Shown: positions 1 to 7,939 of the stretch, piece after piece
Layout of the letters: each line of letters starts with the position of its first letter
Numbering within the stretch: the stretch's first letter is position 1
The notes under the pieces: generated by a model
Database searches by the model: none
What the model saw: only the letters and a program-made list of their open reading frames with translations
What the model was told of the DNA's origin: nothing
NCBI GenBank assembly: GCA_900547305.1
Contig: URGH01000059.1
Span: 1-16,451 of the forward strand
Source of the DNA: an uncultured Oscillospiraceae bacterium
GTDB lineage: Bacteria; Bacillota; Clostridia; Oscillospirales; Acutalibacteraceae
Direction of reading: 5' to 3'
Length of the DNA: 16,451 nucleotides
Translations under genes and position numbers: made by a program

Positions 1-184
1 AGGCGGGAATTATCCCGCCGTTTTTGCAAATATTGCAGGGCAGGGCAAACAGAATTGAAACGGTTTTCCCGTTTATACACAGTGTCTTGCAGTAATCGGC
101 GCAGGCGGAAAACAGCCTGTTTTCAAAATCCTCGTCAGTGCCGAAAGCCTCGCGGTATATTTCCCTACATTCGTTTATGCTCAT
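1..184 (-). CDS. GNAT family N-acetyltransferase, N-terminal part (cut by window edge)
   Basis: The minus-strand frame is open from an ATG at 184-182 to the window edge, giving the first 61 residues. The ATG overlaps the TGA of the upstream gene (ATGA), and AAGGTGA lies a few bases before it, so the two are translationally coupled. The visible protein begins MSINECREIYREAFG and contains TVSILFALPCNI. That layout (an acidic N-terminal helix ending in F-G, then a strand with a G-K-x-V-S-x-L-F-x-L-P pattern) is what I know from the N-terminal half of GNAT acetyltransferases of the Eis-like/COG4552 kind in Clostridia. The acetyl-CoA binding loop would lie beyond the edge, so neither catalytic competence nor substrate can be judged. 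It is the third gene of an operon behind a class A PBP and a DUF2156 protein. The hairpin at 2-24 lies inside this reading frame. Confidence 0.65.
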   Translation of the reverse strand, partial: MSINECREIYREAFGTDEDFENRLFSACADYCKTLCINGKTVSILFALPCNICKNGGIIPA

Positions 185-1068
185 TCCGTCACCTTTTTTA
201 CGGCGGAGTATTTTTTTACCATAACCGCCGGGTGATATGAAAGCTTGGCTTGCCGCAGCCCGTCAAGCCCCATATCGTCCTCGCGGTTTATATATTTATA
301 ATTTGCAAGCTCATTCGCGGCAAATTCGCGGTTTATTACCGTGTAGCCCTCGGCATAGTCTGCAAGGGATTTTTCAATATGAATATCAAAAACATCGGAA
401 TTTACGGCAGAGCCGAGCGTAAAGGCGACCGCCTTTTCTCCGACGTATATGATACCGCCCCGAATTTTAAGCGCGGCGGCGTTTTGCAGCATAATTTCAA
501 CGCCGTTTTTCTCGCAAAGCAGGTATTTATCCGCCCGCGTCTCGTTTCCTAAGTACCACTCTTTTGCGCACTGCCTTATATCGTCGGCATTTTCCGCCGT
601 AAGCGGGCAATAGCGCCAGTCATACTGCTTTGAAAACGCGCTAATATGGTTGCGCTTGCCGTGGTATTTTTTGCCCGAAAGCGCGGCTAAATCGGCACGG
701 TTATATACATAATCAAATGCGTCGCGCTCCTCGGTAAATGTGTAGTGCTCACCGAAAAGCTCTTTAAACTCGGAAAGGCGCGAGCCGTCCTGTACCCAAA
801 ACTCGGGATATTCCGCGCCCGAATACTCGCGTATCATTTCAATACCTGTTTTAAGATCGTCTCCGAACGGCAGGCGGAAAACGTTTTTACCGTTTTTTTC
901 AGACTTTACAAAAAGGTGACCGTTCTTTTCCGCCCACATATTGTTATAAATATTTTGCCATACAAGCAGGTTAACAAACGCGCCCTCGCACGAAAGCTCG
1001 CCCGGGCGGGCGGTGTACTTTAAAAGCCGCGGCGCGTCTGCAACCTCAAATTTTTTAAATTCAAGCAT
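181..1068 (-). CDS. DUF2156 / phosphatidylglycerol lysyltransferase C-terminal-domain protein
   Basis: A 295-residue protein starting MLEFKKFEVADAPRLLKY. The C-terminal block YINREDDMGLDGLRQAK followed by LSYHPA (about residues 259-281) is characteristic of the DUF2156 family (COG4866, LPG_synthase_C), which has a duplicated GNAT fold. The same fold forms the catalytic domain of MprF, which moves an amino acid from aminoacyl-tRNA to a lipid. Here there is no membrane flippase part and no transmembrane helix, so it is a soluble protein whose substrate is unknown. It starts 3 nt after the stop of the PBP gene and its stop overlaps the start of the next GNAT gene, so it belongs to that operon. 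The ribosome binding site is weak (ACAGGTAAT just before the ATG), which fits coupling to the PBP. The family call is firm; the biochemical role is inference. Confidence 0.8.
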   Translation of the reverse strand: MLEFKKFEVADAPRLLKYTARPGELSCEGAFVNLLVWQNIYNNMWAEKNGHLFVKSEKNGKNVFRLPFGDDLKTGIEMIREYSGAEYPEFWVQDGSRLSEFKELFGEHYTFTEERDAFDYVYNRADLAALSGKKYHGKRNHISAFSKQYDWRYCPLTAENADDIRQCAKEWYLGNETRADKYLLCEKNGVEIMLQNAAALKIRGGIIYVGEKAVAFTLGSAVNSDVFDIHIEKSLADYAEGYTVINREFAANELANYKYINREDDMGLDGLRQAKLSYHPAVMVKKYSAVKKVTE

Positions 1069-1071
1069 ATA

Positions 1072-3420
1072 TTACCTGTTACTCTCGGTTTGTGATGATG
1101 CGGAGGATGCAGAAGATGAGGATGAGGTGGAAGCAGTGCTTTCGGCTTTTGAGCTTTCGGCGGCTTTCTTTTCCTCTTCTGCCTTTTTAATTTCCGCAGG
1201 GGTTTTCAGCGCTGTTCCCGCGTGGGCGGTGCAAACGCCGGGAGTATTGCTCTTTTTGTACCAGCCTACGTTTTTAGAGGGGCAGGCTGAGGTGGCAAGC
1301 AACCCCGTGCTTGTGCAGTAATAGCGTTCAGTCGCATAGCTGCTCACTTCAAATTCCTTTGGTTCAAGCCCGGTGTGAATTTTTGACATTACCGCGCTCC
1401 ACATTACCCTTGCAATGCCCGCGTTGGATATTTGCTGCTGCTCGTCATAGCCGCACCAGCAGGAGCCGATATAATAGGGGCTGCCGCCTACAAACCACAG
1501 GTCGTTTGAGTTGTTTGAAGTACCGGTTTTAGCGTATATTTTCATATCCTTAATTGTATTTCTCGCGCCCGCGCCCGTACCCTGCGAGCCGTAAACTACG
1601 GTCTGCAAAAGTTTGTTCATAACCGTTGCGGTATCCTCGCTTATTGCCATTGTGGGCGCGCTGTCATACTCAAATACAATTTCATCGTGCTGGTCGGTCA
1701 CCTTGGTGAAAAGGGTGGGGGCGTGGTATTGCCCCAAATTGCCGAAAATGGCGTAAGCCGCGGCGGATTCCATTGTGGTTATTCCGCCGTTTGTACCGCC
1801 CATGCCGAGCGGCGCTAGGTTTACATCCTCTTTTGTAAGGGTGGTAATGCCGAGGGTCTTGGTAAGGAAATCAAACGAGACCTGTGTGCCGAGCTTGTTT
1901 ACGAGGTAAACGGGAATGGTATTTACCGAGCGTTCAAGCGCGTACTGCACTGTAATATTGCCCCAGTAAGAGCCGTACCAGTTTACCGGCGTCCAGCCGT
2001 TGTAGTTGGTCTTGGTATCGTTTACAATGCTTGAATAATTCACAATATCGTTTTCAATAGCCGGAGCATACGCCGCAATAGGCTTCATTGTAGAGCCGGG
2101 CTGGCGCAAAGCGCTTGTTGCGCGGTTAAACCCGCGCTGACCTGTTTTTTCGCCTATTCCGCCAACAAGCCCCTTAACGTGACCGTTATAGTCCATAACC
2201 GTCATTGAGCCTTGCAGCGTAGCGCCGTTTTTGCCCTTTATGCCATAGGTTTTCTGGTCGGAAAATACGGTTTCCATGGTTTTTTGAATATTCGCGTCAA
2301 CCGTGGCGTATATTTTATAGCCGCTTGAATAGAATATTTGGTTGGCGTGGGTTTTTTCGTAGCCGAACTTATCCATAAGTGCCCGAACTACCTGGTCGAT
2401 AAGCGCGTCCACAAAATAGGAGTTATTGTCGGTTTCCTTAAGCGCGTCCTTAGAGGCTACAATTTTAACCTCCTCCGCCTTTGCTTTTTCGTACTCTTCC
2501 TTGGTTATATAGCCTTGGTCGTACATTTCGTACAAAACGGTTACGCGGCGCTTTTGGTTTGCCTCGGGGTAATCGTCAGGCGCATAGTATTTCGGGCTTT
2601 TGGTAATGGCGGCAAGGCAGGCGCATTCGGACAGGGTTAAATCCTTAACGCTTTTTCCGAAATAATAGTTAGCCGCAACCTCAACGCCGTAGGTTCCGTG
2701 CCCCATGGCTATTGTATTTAAATAGCATTCTATAATAGTTTCTTTGACATAGTGCGTTTCAAGGTATCTCGCGCGCATAATTTCCCTTATTTTACGGCTC
2801 GGGCGCTGCGAGGTATCGCCCGTAAGGTTTTTAACAAGCTGCTGCGTAATGGTAGAGCCGCCCTGATTAGAGGAGTAGAAATGCAAAAACATATTCGCAA
2901 ACGCCGCAAAGGTACGCTTCCAGTCAACGCCCTGGTGCTCGAAAAAGCGCTTGTCCTCAATTGCGACAAATGCGTTTACAAGGTTTTGCGGTATGCCCTC
3001 GTAACCCTCTTCGTTCGCTTTTGCCGCTTTATCGTCATAAGATACCCATATGCGGTTGAACATACCGTGCAGGCGCTGGTATTCGGTGTAGTTGCCCTTG
3101 CCGTCATCAGTGTATATGGTGGTTGTGAAGTTGAGCTTTAAATCGTCAAGGTCTTCGTCCATTTTGCCGTCAACCATTGTGAAGGCGTAAAGCAAAAAGG
3201 CGGATATAACTATACTTACGGTTATAACGCCTACAAGAAAAAGGGTAAGCACGGTTTTTAAAATGCGTTCCTTGTGCGATTTTTTCTTCTTTCTGTTTTT
3301 TTTGCCCTTAACAGGCTCTTTTTCAATATGCGAGGAAAAGCTGTTTAAATCAAAGCTTTCTTCGCCTGTTTCTTCAAGATTTCCCGAATTATCGTAGCTG
3401 AATAAATCCTTATCGTCCAT
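1072..3420 (-). CDS. Class A penicillin-binding protein (glycosyltransferase/transpeptidase, PBP1 family)
   Basis: A bifunctional peptidoglycan synthase of 782 residues that polymerises lipid II and cross-links peptides outside the membrane. The order is: an acidic then lysine-rich cytoplasmic tail (1-52), one membrane anchor (about 53-82), a GT51 domain with EDKRFFEHQG (E155 in the catalytic position), GGSTITQQLVKN at 187-198, RKIRE at 209-213 (E213 probably the second conserved glutamate) and YLN at 233-235, then a transpeptidase domain with S443-T-M-K (nucleophile S443), S498-V-N and K631-T-G. All three penicillin-binding motifs are intact. The C-terminus is a Ser/Ala-rich tail (about 756-782) after a K/E-rich stretch. 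The start has GGAGG at the right distance, and a good promoter (TTGATT-17-TATAAT) lies upstream. It heads an operon with a DUF2156 and a GNAT gene. It could be named ponA or pbpF by homology; I leave the symbol empty. Confidence 0.95.
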   Translation of the reverse strand: MDDKDLFSYDNSGNLEETGEESFDLNSFSSHIEKEPVKGKKNRKKKKSHKERILKTVLTLFLVGVITVSIVISAFLLYAFTMVDGKMDEDLDDLKLNFTTTIYTDDGKGNYTEYQRLHGMFNRIWVSYDDKAAKANEEGYEGIPQNLVNAFVAIEDKRFFEHQGVDWKRTFAAFANMFLHFYSSNQGGSTITQQLVKNLTGDTSQRPSRKIREIMRARYLETHYVKETIIECYLNTIAMGHGTYGVEVAANYYFGKSVKDLTLSECACLAAITKSPKYYAPDDYPEANQKRRVTVLYEMYDQGYITKEEYEKAKAEEVKIVASKDALKETDNNSYFVDALIDQVVRALMDKFGYEKTHANQIFYSSGYKIYATVDANIQKTMETVFSDQKTYGIKGKNGATLQGSMTVMDYNGHVKGLVGGIGEKTGQRGFNRATSALRQPGSTMKPIAAYAPAIENDIVNYSSIVNDTKTNYNGWTPVNWYGSYWGNITVQYALERSVNTIPVYLVNKLGTQVSFDFLTKTLGITTLTKEDVNLAPLGMGGTNGGITTMESAAAYAIFGNLGQYHAPTLFTKVTDQHDEIVFEYDSAPTMAISEDTATVMNKLLQTVVYGSQGTGAGARNTIKDMKIYAKTGTSNNSNDLWFVGGSPYYIGSCWCGYDEQQQISNAGIARVMWSAVMSKIHTGLEPKEFEVSSYATERYYCTSTGLLATSACPSKNVGWYKKSNTPGVCTAHAGTALKTPAEIKKAEEEKKAAESSKAESTASTSSSSSASSASSQTESNR

Positions 3421-3454
3421 TTGGTACCTCCGTCAGCTATATAAATACACGATT

Positions 3455-3483
3455 ATTATAACATATCGGTGCGGTAAAATCAA
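3455..3483 (-). promoter_or_regulatory. Sigma-A type promoter for the PBP operon
   Basis: On the minus strand, TTGATT (3483-3478) and a perfect TATAAT (3460-3455) are 17 nt apart. The start of transcription would be near 3448, giving a leader of about 28 nt that contains the GGAGG of the PBP gene. It is back to back with the promoter of the rightward operon. Confidence 0.8.
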
Positions 3484-3535
3484 CTTTTATATGCCGAACG
3501 CATAAGATTTGCGTAAAATTTGAGCATATTCGGGC

Positions 3536-3564
3536 TTGTCTTTCCGGCTGAAAAGATGTATAAT
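3536..3564 (+). promoter_or_regulatory. Promoter of the DUF951-prfA-tsaC-coaE-M18 operon
   Basis: TTGTCT (3536-3541) and a perfect TATAAT (3559-3564) are 17 nt apart. The leader to the first ATG would be about 25 nt and carries GAAAGAGGTG as ribosome binding site. The -35 box matches 4 of 6 consensus bases. Confidence 0.7.
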
Positions 3565-3595
3565 AAAATGTAAATTATAGGAAAGAGGTGCGCGA

Positions 3596-3793
3596 ATGGA
3601 TATAAGAGTGGGCGATAAGCTGCTTATGAAGAAAAAGCACCCCTGCGGAGCGGATACCTTTTCGGTTTTGCGGATTGGTATGGATTTTCGCCTCAAATGC
3701 GACGGCTGCGGCAGGGAGGTAATGGTGCCGCGCACAAAGGCCGAAAAAAGCCTGAAAAAAATAATCAGAACAGACGGAGAAGACAATGTTTAA
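3596..3793 (+). CDS. DUF951 domain-containing protein
   Basis: A 65-residue protein of the DUF951 family (COG4481). The family pattern is clear: an N-terminal V-G-D, then M-K-K-K-H-P-C-G (residues 11-18), L-R-I-G-M-D, K-C-D-G-C-G (34-39) and V-P-R. Cysteines 17, 35 and 38, perhaps with H15, suggest a small metal site (inference). The function of the family is unknown; the fold is thought to be a small beta structure that may bind nucleic acid. It is the first gene of the operon. Its last 8 nt overlap the start of prfA, so the two are translationally linked. The family assignment is confident, the role is not. Confidence 0.9.
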   Translation: MDIRVGDKLLMKKKHPCGADTFSVLRIGMDFRLKCDGCGREVMVPRTKAEKSLKKIIRTDGEDNV

Positions 3794-4862
3794 TAAACTG
3801 GAGGCGGTTGTAAGCCGCTATGAGCAGATAGGCGCGGAGCTTTCGCAGCCGCAGACTGTGGCTGATACCGAACTTTTTACAAAGCTTATGAAGGAGCACG
3901 CGGCGCTTTCACCCATAGTGGAAAAATACCGCGAGTATGTATCGGCGCAGCAAGCCGAAAAAGAAGCGCTGCAAATAATAGCGGAAAACGGCGGGGATAA
4001 GGAGCTTAAAGAACTTGCCGAGGAAGAGCTGAAAGAGGCAAAGGCAAACCTTGAAAAATACTCCGACGAATTAAAGCTGCTTATGCTGCCGAAAGACCCT
4101 AATGACGAAAAAAACGTAATTGTTGAAATTCGCGGCGGAGCGGGCGGCGAAGAAGCGGCGCTTTTTGCGGGAACACTTTACAGAATGTATACCATGTATT
4201 CCGAATCACGCCGCTGGAATATTGAGGTTATAAACGCCAACGAAACGGAGCTCGGCGGCTTTAAGGAAATTGTATTTATGATTGAGGGCGCGGGCGCATA
4301 CTCTCGCCTTAAATACGAGAGCGGCGTGCACCGCGTTCAGCGCGTGCCCGATACCGAAACGCAGGGGCGCATACACACCTCCACCGTTACCGTGGCGGTT
4401 TTGCCCGAAGCAGAGGATGTTGAGCTGGATATTAACCCCGCCGACCTTAAAATTGATACCTTCCGTTCGTCGGGTGCGGGCGGTCAGCACATAAACAAAA
4501 CCTCGTCCGCAATTCGTGTTACGCATATTCCCACGGGCACGGTTGTTGAGTGCCAGGATGAGCGCAGCCAGTATAAAAATAAGGATAAAGCCCTTAAAAT
4601 TCTGCGCTCCCGTCTGCTTGACGCGGCTCAGCGCGAGCATGACGCAGCAATAGCGTCCGACCGTAAATCGCAGGTGGGCACGGGCGACCGCAGCGAGCGC
4701 ATAAGAACCTACAATTACCCGCAGGGCAGAGTGACCGACCACCGCATAGGGCTTACCCTTTACAAGCTTGAGCAGATTTTGAACGGTGATATTGACGAAA
4801 TAATAGACGCGCTCACCACCTACTACCGCACCGAGGCTTTGCGGGCTGAAAACGGGGAATGA
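3786..4862 (+). CDS. prfA: Peptide chain release factor 1
   Basis: RF1 recognises UAA and UAG stop codons in the ribosomal A site and triggers hydrolysis of peptidyl-tRNA. The protein has 358 residues, the normal length (E. coli 360). The anticodon-like tripeptide is P188-D-T190 inside VQRVPDTETQGRIHTS. The P-x-T form marks RF1, whereas RF2 carries SPF. The universal G232-G-Q234 lies in RSSGAGGQHINKTSSAIR. The start gives the typical MFNKLEAV beginning and overlaps the DUF951 gene by 8 nt. The gene for the methyltransferase that modifies the GGQ glutamine (prmC), which often follows prfA, is not here; the Sua5/TsaC gene follows after a single base. Confidence 0.97.
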   Translation: MFNKLEAVVSRYEQIGAELSQPQTVADTELFTKLMKEHAALSPIVEKYREYVSAQQAEKEALQIIAENGGDKELKELAEEELKEAKANLEKYSDELKLLMLPKDPNDEKNVIVEIRGGAGGEEAALFAGTLYRMYTMYSESRRWNIEVINANETELGGFKEIVFMIEGAGAYSRLKYESGVHRVQRVPDTETQGRIHTSTVTVAVLPEAEDVELDINPADLKIDTFRSSGAGGQHINKTSSAIRVTHIPTGTVVECQDERSQYKNKDKALKILRSRLLDAAQREHDAAIASDRKSQVGTGDRSERIRTYNYPQGRVTDHRIGLTLYKLEQILNGDIDEIIDALTTYYRTEALRAENGE

Positions 4863-4863
4863 T

Positions 4864-5883
4864 ATGATTACCGAAAGACTGAAAACGGATTCGGAAAATT
4901 ATGAAAACAGCATAAATCGCGCGGCAGAGCTTTTGAAAAAAGGCGGAACCGTGGCAATTCCCACCGAAACGGTATACGGGCTTGCAGCGTCAGCCTATGA
5001 TGAAAACGCGGTAAAAAAGGTTTTTGAGGCTAAGGGCAGACCGCAGGATAACCCGCTTATAGTGCATATTGCGGATATTTCCGCGCTTACCGAAATAGCG
5101 CGGGATATACCGGAAAGCGCCTATAAATGCGCGGGGCTTTTCTGGCCGGGACCGCTTACAATGATTTTAAAGCGGACCGATAAAATTTCGCCCTGCGTGT
5201 CTGCCGGGCTTGATACCGTGGCGGTGAGAATGCCGCTTGATACCACCGCGCGGGATATAATAGCGGCGAGTGTGCCGCTGGCGGCGCCCTCTGCCAATAC
5301 CTCGGGCAGACCCAGCCCCACAAGCGCCGAGTGCGTTATAGGCGACCTTGACGGCAAAATTGACGCCGTGGTTATGGGCAAGGATTGCGCGGTGGGGGTG
5401 GAATCCACCGTTATAACCTTAGTAACCGACCCGCCCAAAATTTTAAGACCGGGAGCGGTAACGCCCGAGCAGCTTAAAACCGTAATACCGAATATTCAGC
5501 TAGATAAAGCGGTTTTATCAATGCCCGCCGAGGGGGAAAAGGTTTCATCCCCCGGGATGAAATACAAGCATTACGCGCCTAAAACCGAAACGTATTTGGT
5601 TGAGGGCGGGAGCGAAAAATTTGCCGAATTTGTAAATTCCAAGCCGAACGCCGCGGCGGTCTGCTTTTATGAGGACGGGGAAAAAATAACCGTTCCGCGC
5701 CTTTTCTACGGCACGGCGGAGGATGAAAAAACCCTTGCCCACAGCGTGTTTGCGGTGCTCCGCAAGGCGGATAAGCTGGGCGTTTCGGAAATTTACGTTC
5801 ACGCCCCCTCAAAAAGCGGAATAGGGCTTGCGGTGTATAACCGCCTTATTCGCGCGGCGGCTTTCAGGGTGATAAAGCTATGA
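4864..5883 (+). CDS. L-threonylcarbamoyladenylate synthase (Sua5/YwlC type)
   Basis: Makes threonylcarbamoyl-AMP from threonine, bicarbonate and ATP, the first step of t6A37 modification in tRNAs that read ANN codons. TsaB, TsaD and TsaE, which complete the step, are not in this window. The 339-residue length shows the two-domain Sua5 form, not the short TsaC form. The YrdC-like domain (about 14-205) has TVAIPTETVYGLAASA at 29-44, K57-G-R59 and the S143-A-N145 motif. The linker SSPGMKYKHYAP (228-239) and a Rossmann-like Sua5 domain follow. The gene begins 1 nt after the prfA stop, and its own stop overlaps the coaE start as ATGA. Placement next to prfA is common in Firmicutes (ywlC lies near prfA in Bacillus subtilis). 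Confidence 0.95.
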   Translation: MITERLKTDSENYENSINRAAELLKKGGTVAIPTETVYGLAASAYDENAVKKVFEAKGRPQDNPLIVHIADISALTEIARDIPESAYKCAGLFWPGPLTMILKRTDKISPCVSAGLDTVAVRMPLDTTARDIIAASVPLAAPSANTSGRPSPTSAECVIGDLDGKIDAVVMGKDCAVGVESTVITLVTDPPKILRPGAVTPEQLKTVIPNIQLDKAVLSMPAEGEKVSSPGMKYKHYAPKTETYLVEGGSEKFAEFVNSKPNAAAVCFYEDGEKITVPRLFYGTAEDEKTLAHSVFAVLRKADKLGVSEIYVHAPSKSGIGLAVYNRLIRAAAFRVIKL

Positions 5884-6473
5884 GCATAATTATAGGCTTA
5901 ACAGGGCCCACGGGCGCGGGCAAAAGCACGGCTGCGGCGGCAGCGAAAGATTTCGGCTTGCAGGTTATTGATTGCGATAAACTGGCAAGAGCCGCCACCG
6001 AAAAGGGAACCGACGGTTTAAAGGCTTTAGTTGCCGCTTTCGGTAAAGAAATACTTTTGCCCGACGGCTCGCTTGACCGCAAGGCGTTAGCCGCGGCAGC
6101 TTTTGCAAGCCCCCAAAAAACCGAGCTTTTAAATAAAACAATTTTACCGCATATAGTAAAGTTGGTTTTGGCGGAGGCTAAGGGCAAAAACGTTCTGCTT
6201 GACGCGCCCACGCTTTTTGAAAGCGGGCTTAACTCGGTGTGTACTGCGGTAATTGCGGTATCTGCCGATGCGGAAATACGCAGAGAGCGCATAATAAAGC
6301 GTGACGGATTAAGCCCCGACGCGGCGATTTTAAGAATAAACGCGGGCAAAACGGACGAATACTATAAACAAAAAGCGGATTATTTTCTTTATAACAATTC
6401 GGATGAAAAGGCGTTTTATGAGCGCTTTTCAGATATATTGAAAAACATTATCGGAGGTAATATAAATGGCTGA
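5880..6473 (+). CDS. coaE: Dephospho-CoA kinase
   Basis: Phosphorylates the 3'-hydroxyl of the ribose in dephospho-CoA with ATP, the last step of coenzyme A synthesis, in the cytoplasm. The 197-residue length is typical. The P-loop G9-P-T-G-A-G-K15-S-T is at the N-terminus, VIDCDKLAR follows at about 34-42 and fits the family's D-x-D/A-R substrate region, and DAPTLFESGL fits the usual D-x-P-L-L-F-E segment. It starts by ATGA overlap with the Sua5 gene and runs 8 nt into the M18 gene. The GGAGG of the next gene lies within the coaE coding sequence. Confidence 0.95.
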   Translation: MSIIIGLTGPTGAGKSTAAAAAKDFGLQVIDCDKLARAATEKGTDGLKALVAAFGKEILLPDGSLDRKALAAAAFASPQKTELLNKTILPHIVKLVLAEAKGKNVLLDAPTLFESGLNSVCTAVIAVSADAEIRRERIIKRDGLSPDAAILRINAGKTDEYYKQKADYFLYNNSDEKAFYERFSDILKNIIGGNING

Positions 6474-7863
6474 AAAAACGGCATCAGAGCTTTTAAGGGA
6501 GCAACTTACCTATAAGCGCAAAAACGGAAGACTTTACAGTGATGAAAGCATCGTAAACGCGGCGGACAGCTATTGCGAGGGCTACAAGGCTTTTCTCGAT
6601 AAAGCAAAAACCGAGCGCGAGGCGGCAAAGGCTGCAATTGAAATGGCAAAGGCGGCGGGCTTTACCGAGTTTGAGCACGGCAAAAAATACAGCGCGGGCG
6701 ACAGGGTGTTCTTTAACAACCGCGGCAAAACGGTTGCCTTTGCGGTAATAGGCAAGCAGGCGGTTGAAAACGGCGTTAATATAACCGCGGCGCATATCGA
6801 CTCACCCCGCCTTGATTTAAAGCCCAACCCGCTTTATGAGGATGTTGACCTTGCGCTTTTCAAGACCCACTATTACGGCGGAATTAAAAAATACCAGTGG
6901 ACGGCTGTGCCGCTGGCACTGCACGGCGTTTTCGTTTTAAAGGACGGAACGGTTAAAGAGGTTTCGGTGGGCGAAAAGGAAGACGAGCCGAAATTTGTTA
7001 TAAACGACCTTTTGCCCCACCTTGCAAGCGAGCAGATAAAGCGCCCGCTTAACGAGGGAATAAAGGGCGAGGAATTAAACGTGCTTATAGGCAGCCACCC
7101 GTTTAAGGATGACAAGGGCAGCGAGCTTGTAAAGCTGAATATTTTAAAGCTGCTCAATGAAAAATACGGCGTTACAGAAGAAGATTTCCTCTCTGCCGAG
7201 CTTGAAATGGTACCTGCCGCGCATGCCTGCGATATAGGCTTTGACCGCTCTATGATAGGCGCTTACGGTCAGGATGACCGCGTTTGCGCATACCCCGCTT
7301 TAACCGCCGTTTTAGAGGTTAAAACGCCCGAAAGAACCGCCCTTGCAATTCTTACCGATAAGGAAGAGGTTGGCTCTATGGGCAACACGGGGCTTGAATC
7401 GGATTTTCTGCGCTATGTTGTGGGTGATCTTGCAAAAATGCAGGGTGGCGACCCGACCTTGGCACTCAGGCATTCAAAGTGCTTGTCTGCCGATGTAAAC
7501 GCCGCAATGGACCCGACCTTCCAGGACGTTATGGAGCGCAAAAACGCATCTTTCTTAAATTACGGCGTTGTTGTTACAAAATACACGGGCGCAAGGGGCA
7601 AGTCATCTACGTCCGACGCGTCCGCCGAGTATGTAGCCGAGGTTCGCGCGCTGCTTGACCGTGAAAATATAGTCTGGCAGATGGGCGAAATGGGCAAGGT
7701 AGATATAGGCGGCGGCGGAACGGTTGCTATGTTCGTTGCCAATATGGGGGTTGACGTTGTAGACCTCGGCGTTCCGGTGCTTTCTATGCACGCGCCCTTT
7801 GAAACCACCGCAAAGTTCGATGTATATATGTGCTACCGCGCTATGTACGAATTTATGAAATAA
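6466..7863 (+). CDS. M18 family zinc aminopeptidase
   Basis: A cytosolic di-zinc aminopeptidase related to aspartyl aminopeptidase (yeast Ape1/DNPEP). It would release N-terminal, probably acidic, residues from peptides; the specificity is inferred. The 465-residue length is normal. The expected metal ligands and catalytic acids are present in order: H110 in AAHIDSPRLDLKP, D270/D271 in GQDDRVCAYPAL, E300-E301 in TDKEEVGSMGNTG, D343 in SADVNAAMDP and H442 in SMHAPFE. The start has GGAGG (6453-6457) with an 8-nt spacer and overlaps coaE by 8 nt. It is the last clear gene of the prfA operon. No terminator is evident after it, so some transcripts may continue into the small membrane protein gene. 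Confidence 0.93.
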   Translation: MAEKTASELLREQLTYKRKNGRLYSDESIVNAADSYCEGYKAFLDKAKTEREAAKAAIEMAKAAGFTEFEHGKKYSAGDRVFFNNRGKTVAFAVIGKQAVENGVNITAAHIDSPRLDLKPNPLYEDVDLALFKTHYYGGIKKYQWTAVPLALHGVFVLKDGTVKEVSVGEKEDEPKFVINDLLPHLASEQIKRPLNEGIKGEELNVLIGSHPFKDDKGSELVKLNILKLLNEKYGVTEEDFLSAELEMVPAAHACDIGFDRSMIGAYGQDDRVCAYPALTAVLEVKTPERTALAILTDKEEVGSMGNTGLESDFLRYVVGDLAKMQGGDPTLALRHSKCLSADVNAAMDPTFQDVMERKNASFLNYGVVVTKYTGARGKSSTSDASAEYVAEVRALLDRENIVWQMGEMGKVDIGGGGTVAMFVANMGVDVVDLGVPVLSMHAPFETTAKFDVYMCYRAMYEFMK

Positions 7864-7870
7864 TTTCGGT

Positions 7871-7900
7871 GTTACACCTGTCCTCACTTGCGCATATAAT
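7871..7900 (+). promoter_or_regulatory. Probable promoter of the small membrane protein gene
   Basis: A perfect TATAAT (7895-7900) is preceded by GTTACA (7871-7876) at 18 nt, matching 4 of 6 of the -35 consensus. The -10 reads GCGCATATAAT, which also resembles the CATA-type -10 of sporulation sigma factors; see findings. Confidence 0.5.
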
Positions 7901-7939
7901 GAGAATGGTCATGGCCTAATATTAAAGGGATGTGAAATT

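Noticed and set aside
2..24. GGCGGGA/TCCCGCC hairpin followed by TTTTT, looking like a terminator
   Set aside because: It lies inside the open reading frame of the truncated GNAT gene on the minus strand. A rightward terminator would need a gene to its left, which cannot be seen.
4206..4742. 178-residue open frame on the minus strand within prfA
   Set aside because: It is fully antisense to a well-conserved gene, with no ribosome binding site or recognisable domain; it is a frame shadow of GC-biased codons.
7868..7878. GGTGTTACACC after the M18 gene as a terminator
   Set aside because: It is a short palindrome with no loop and no T-run. Part of it serves better as a -35 region.
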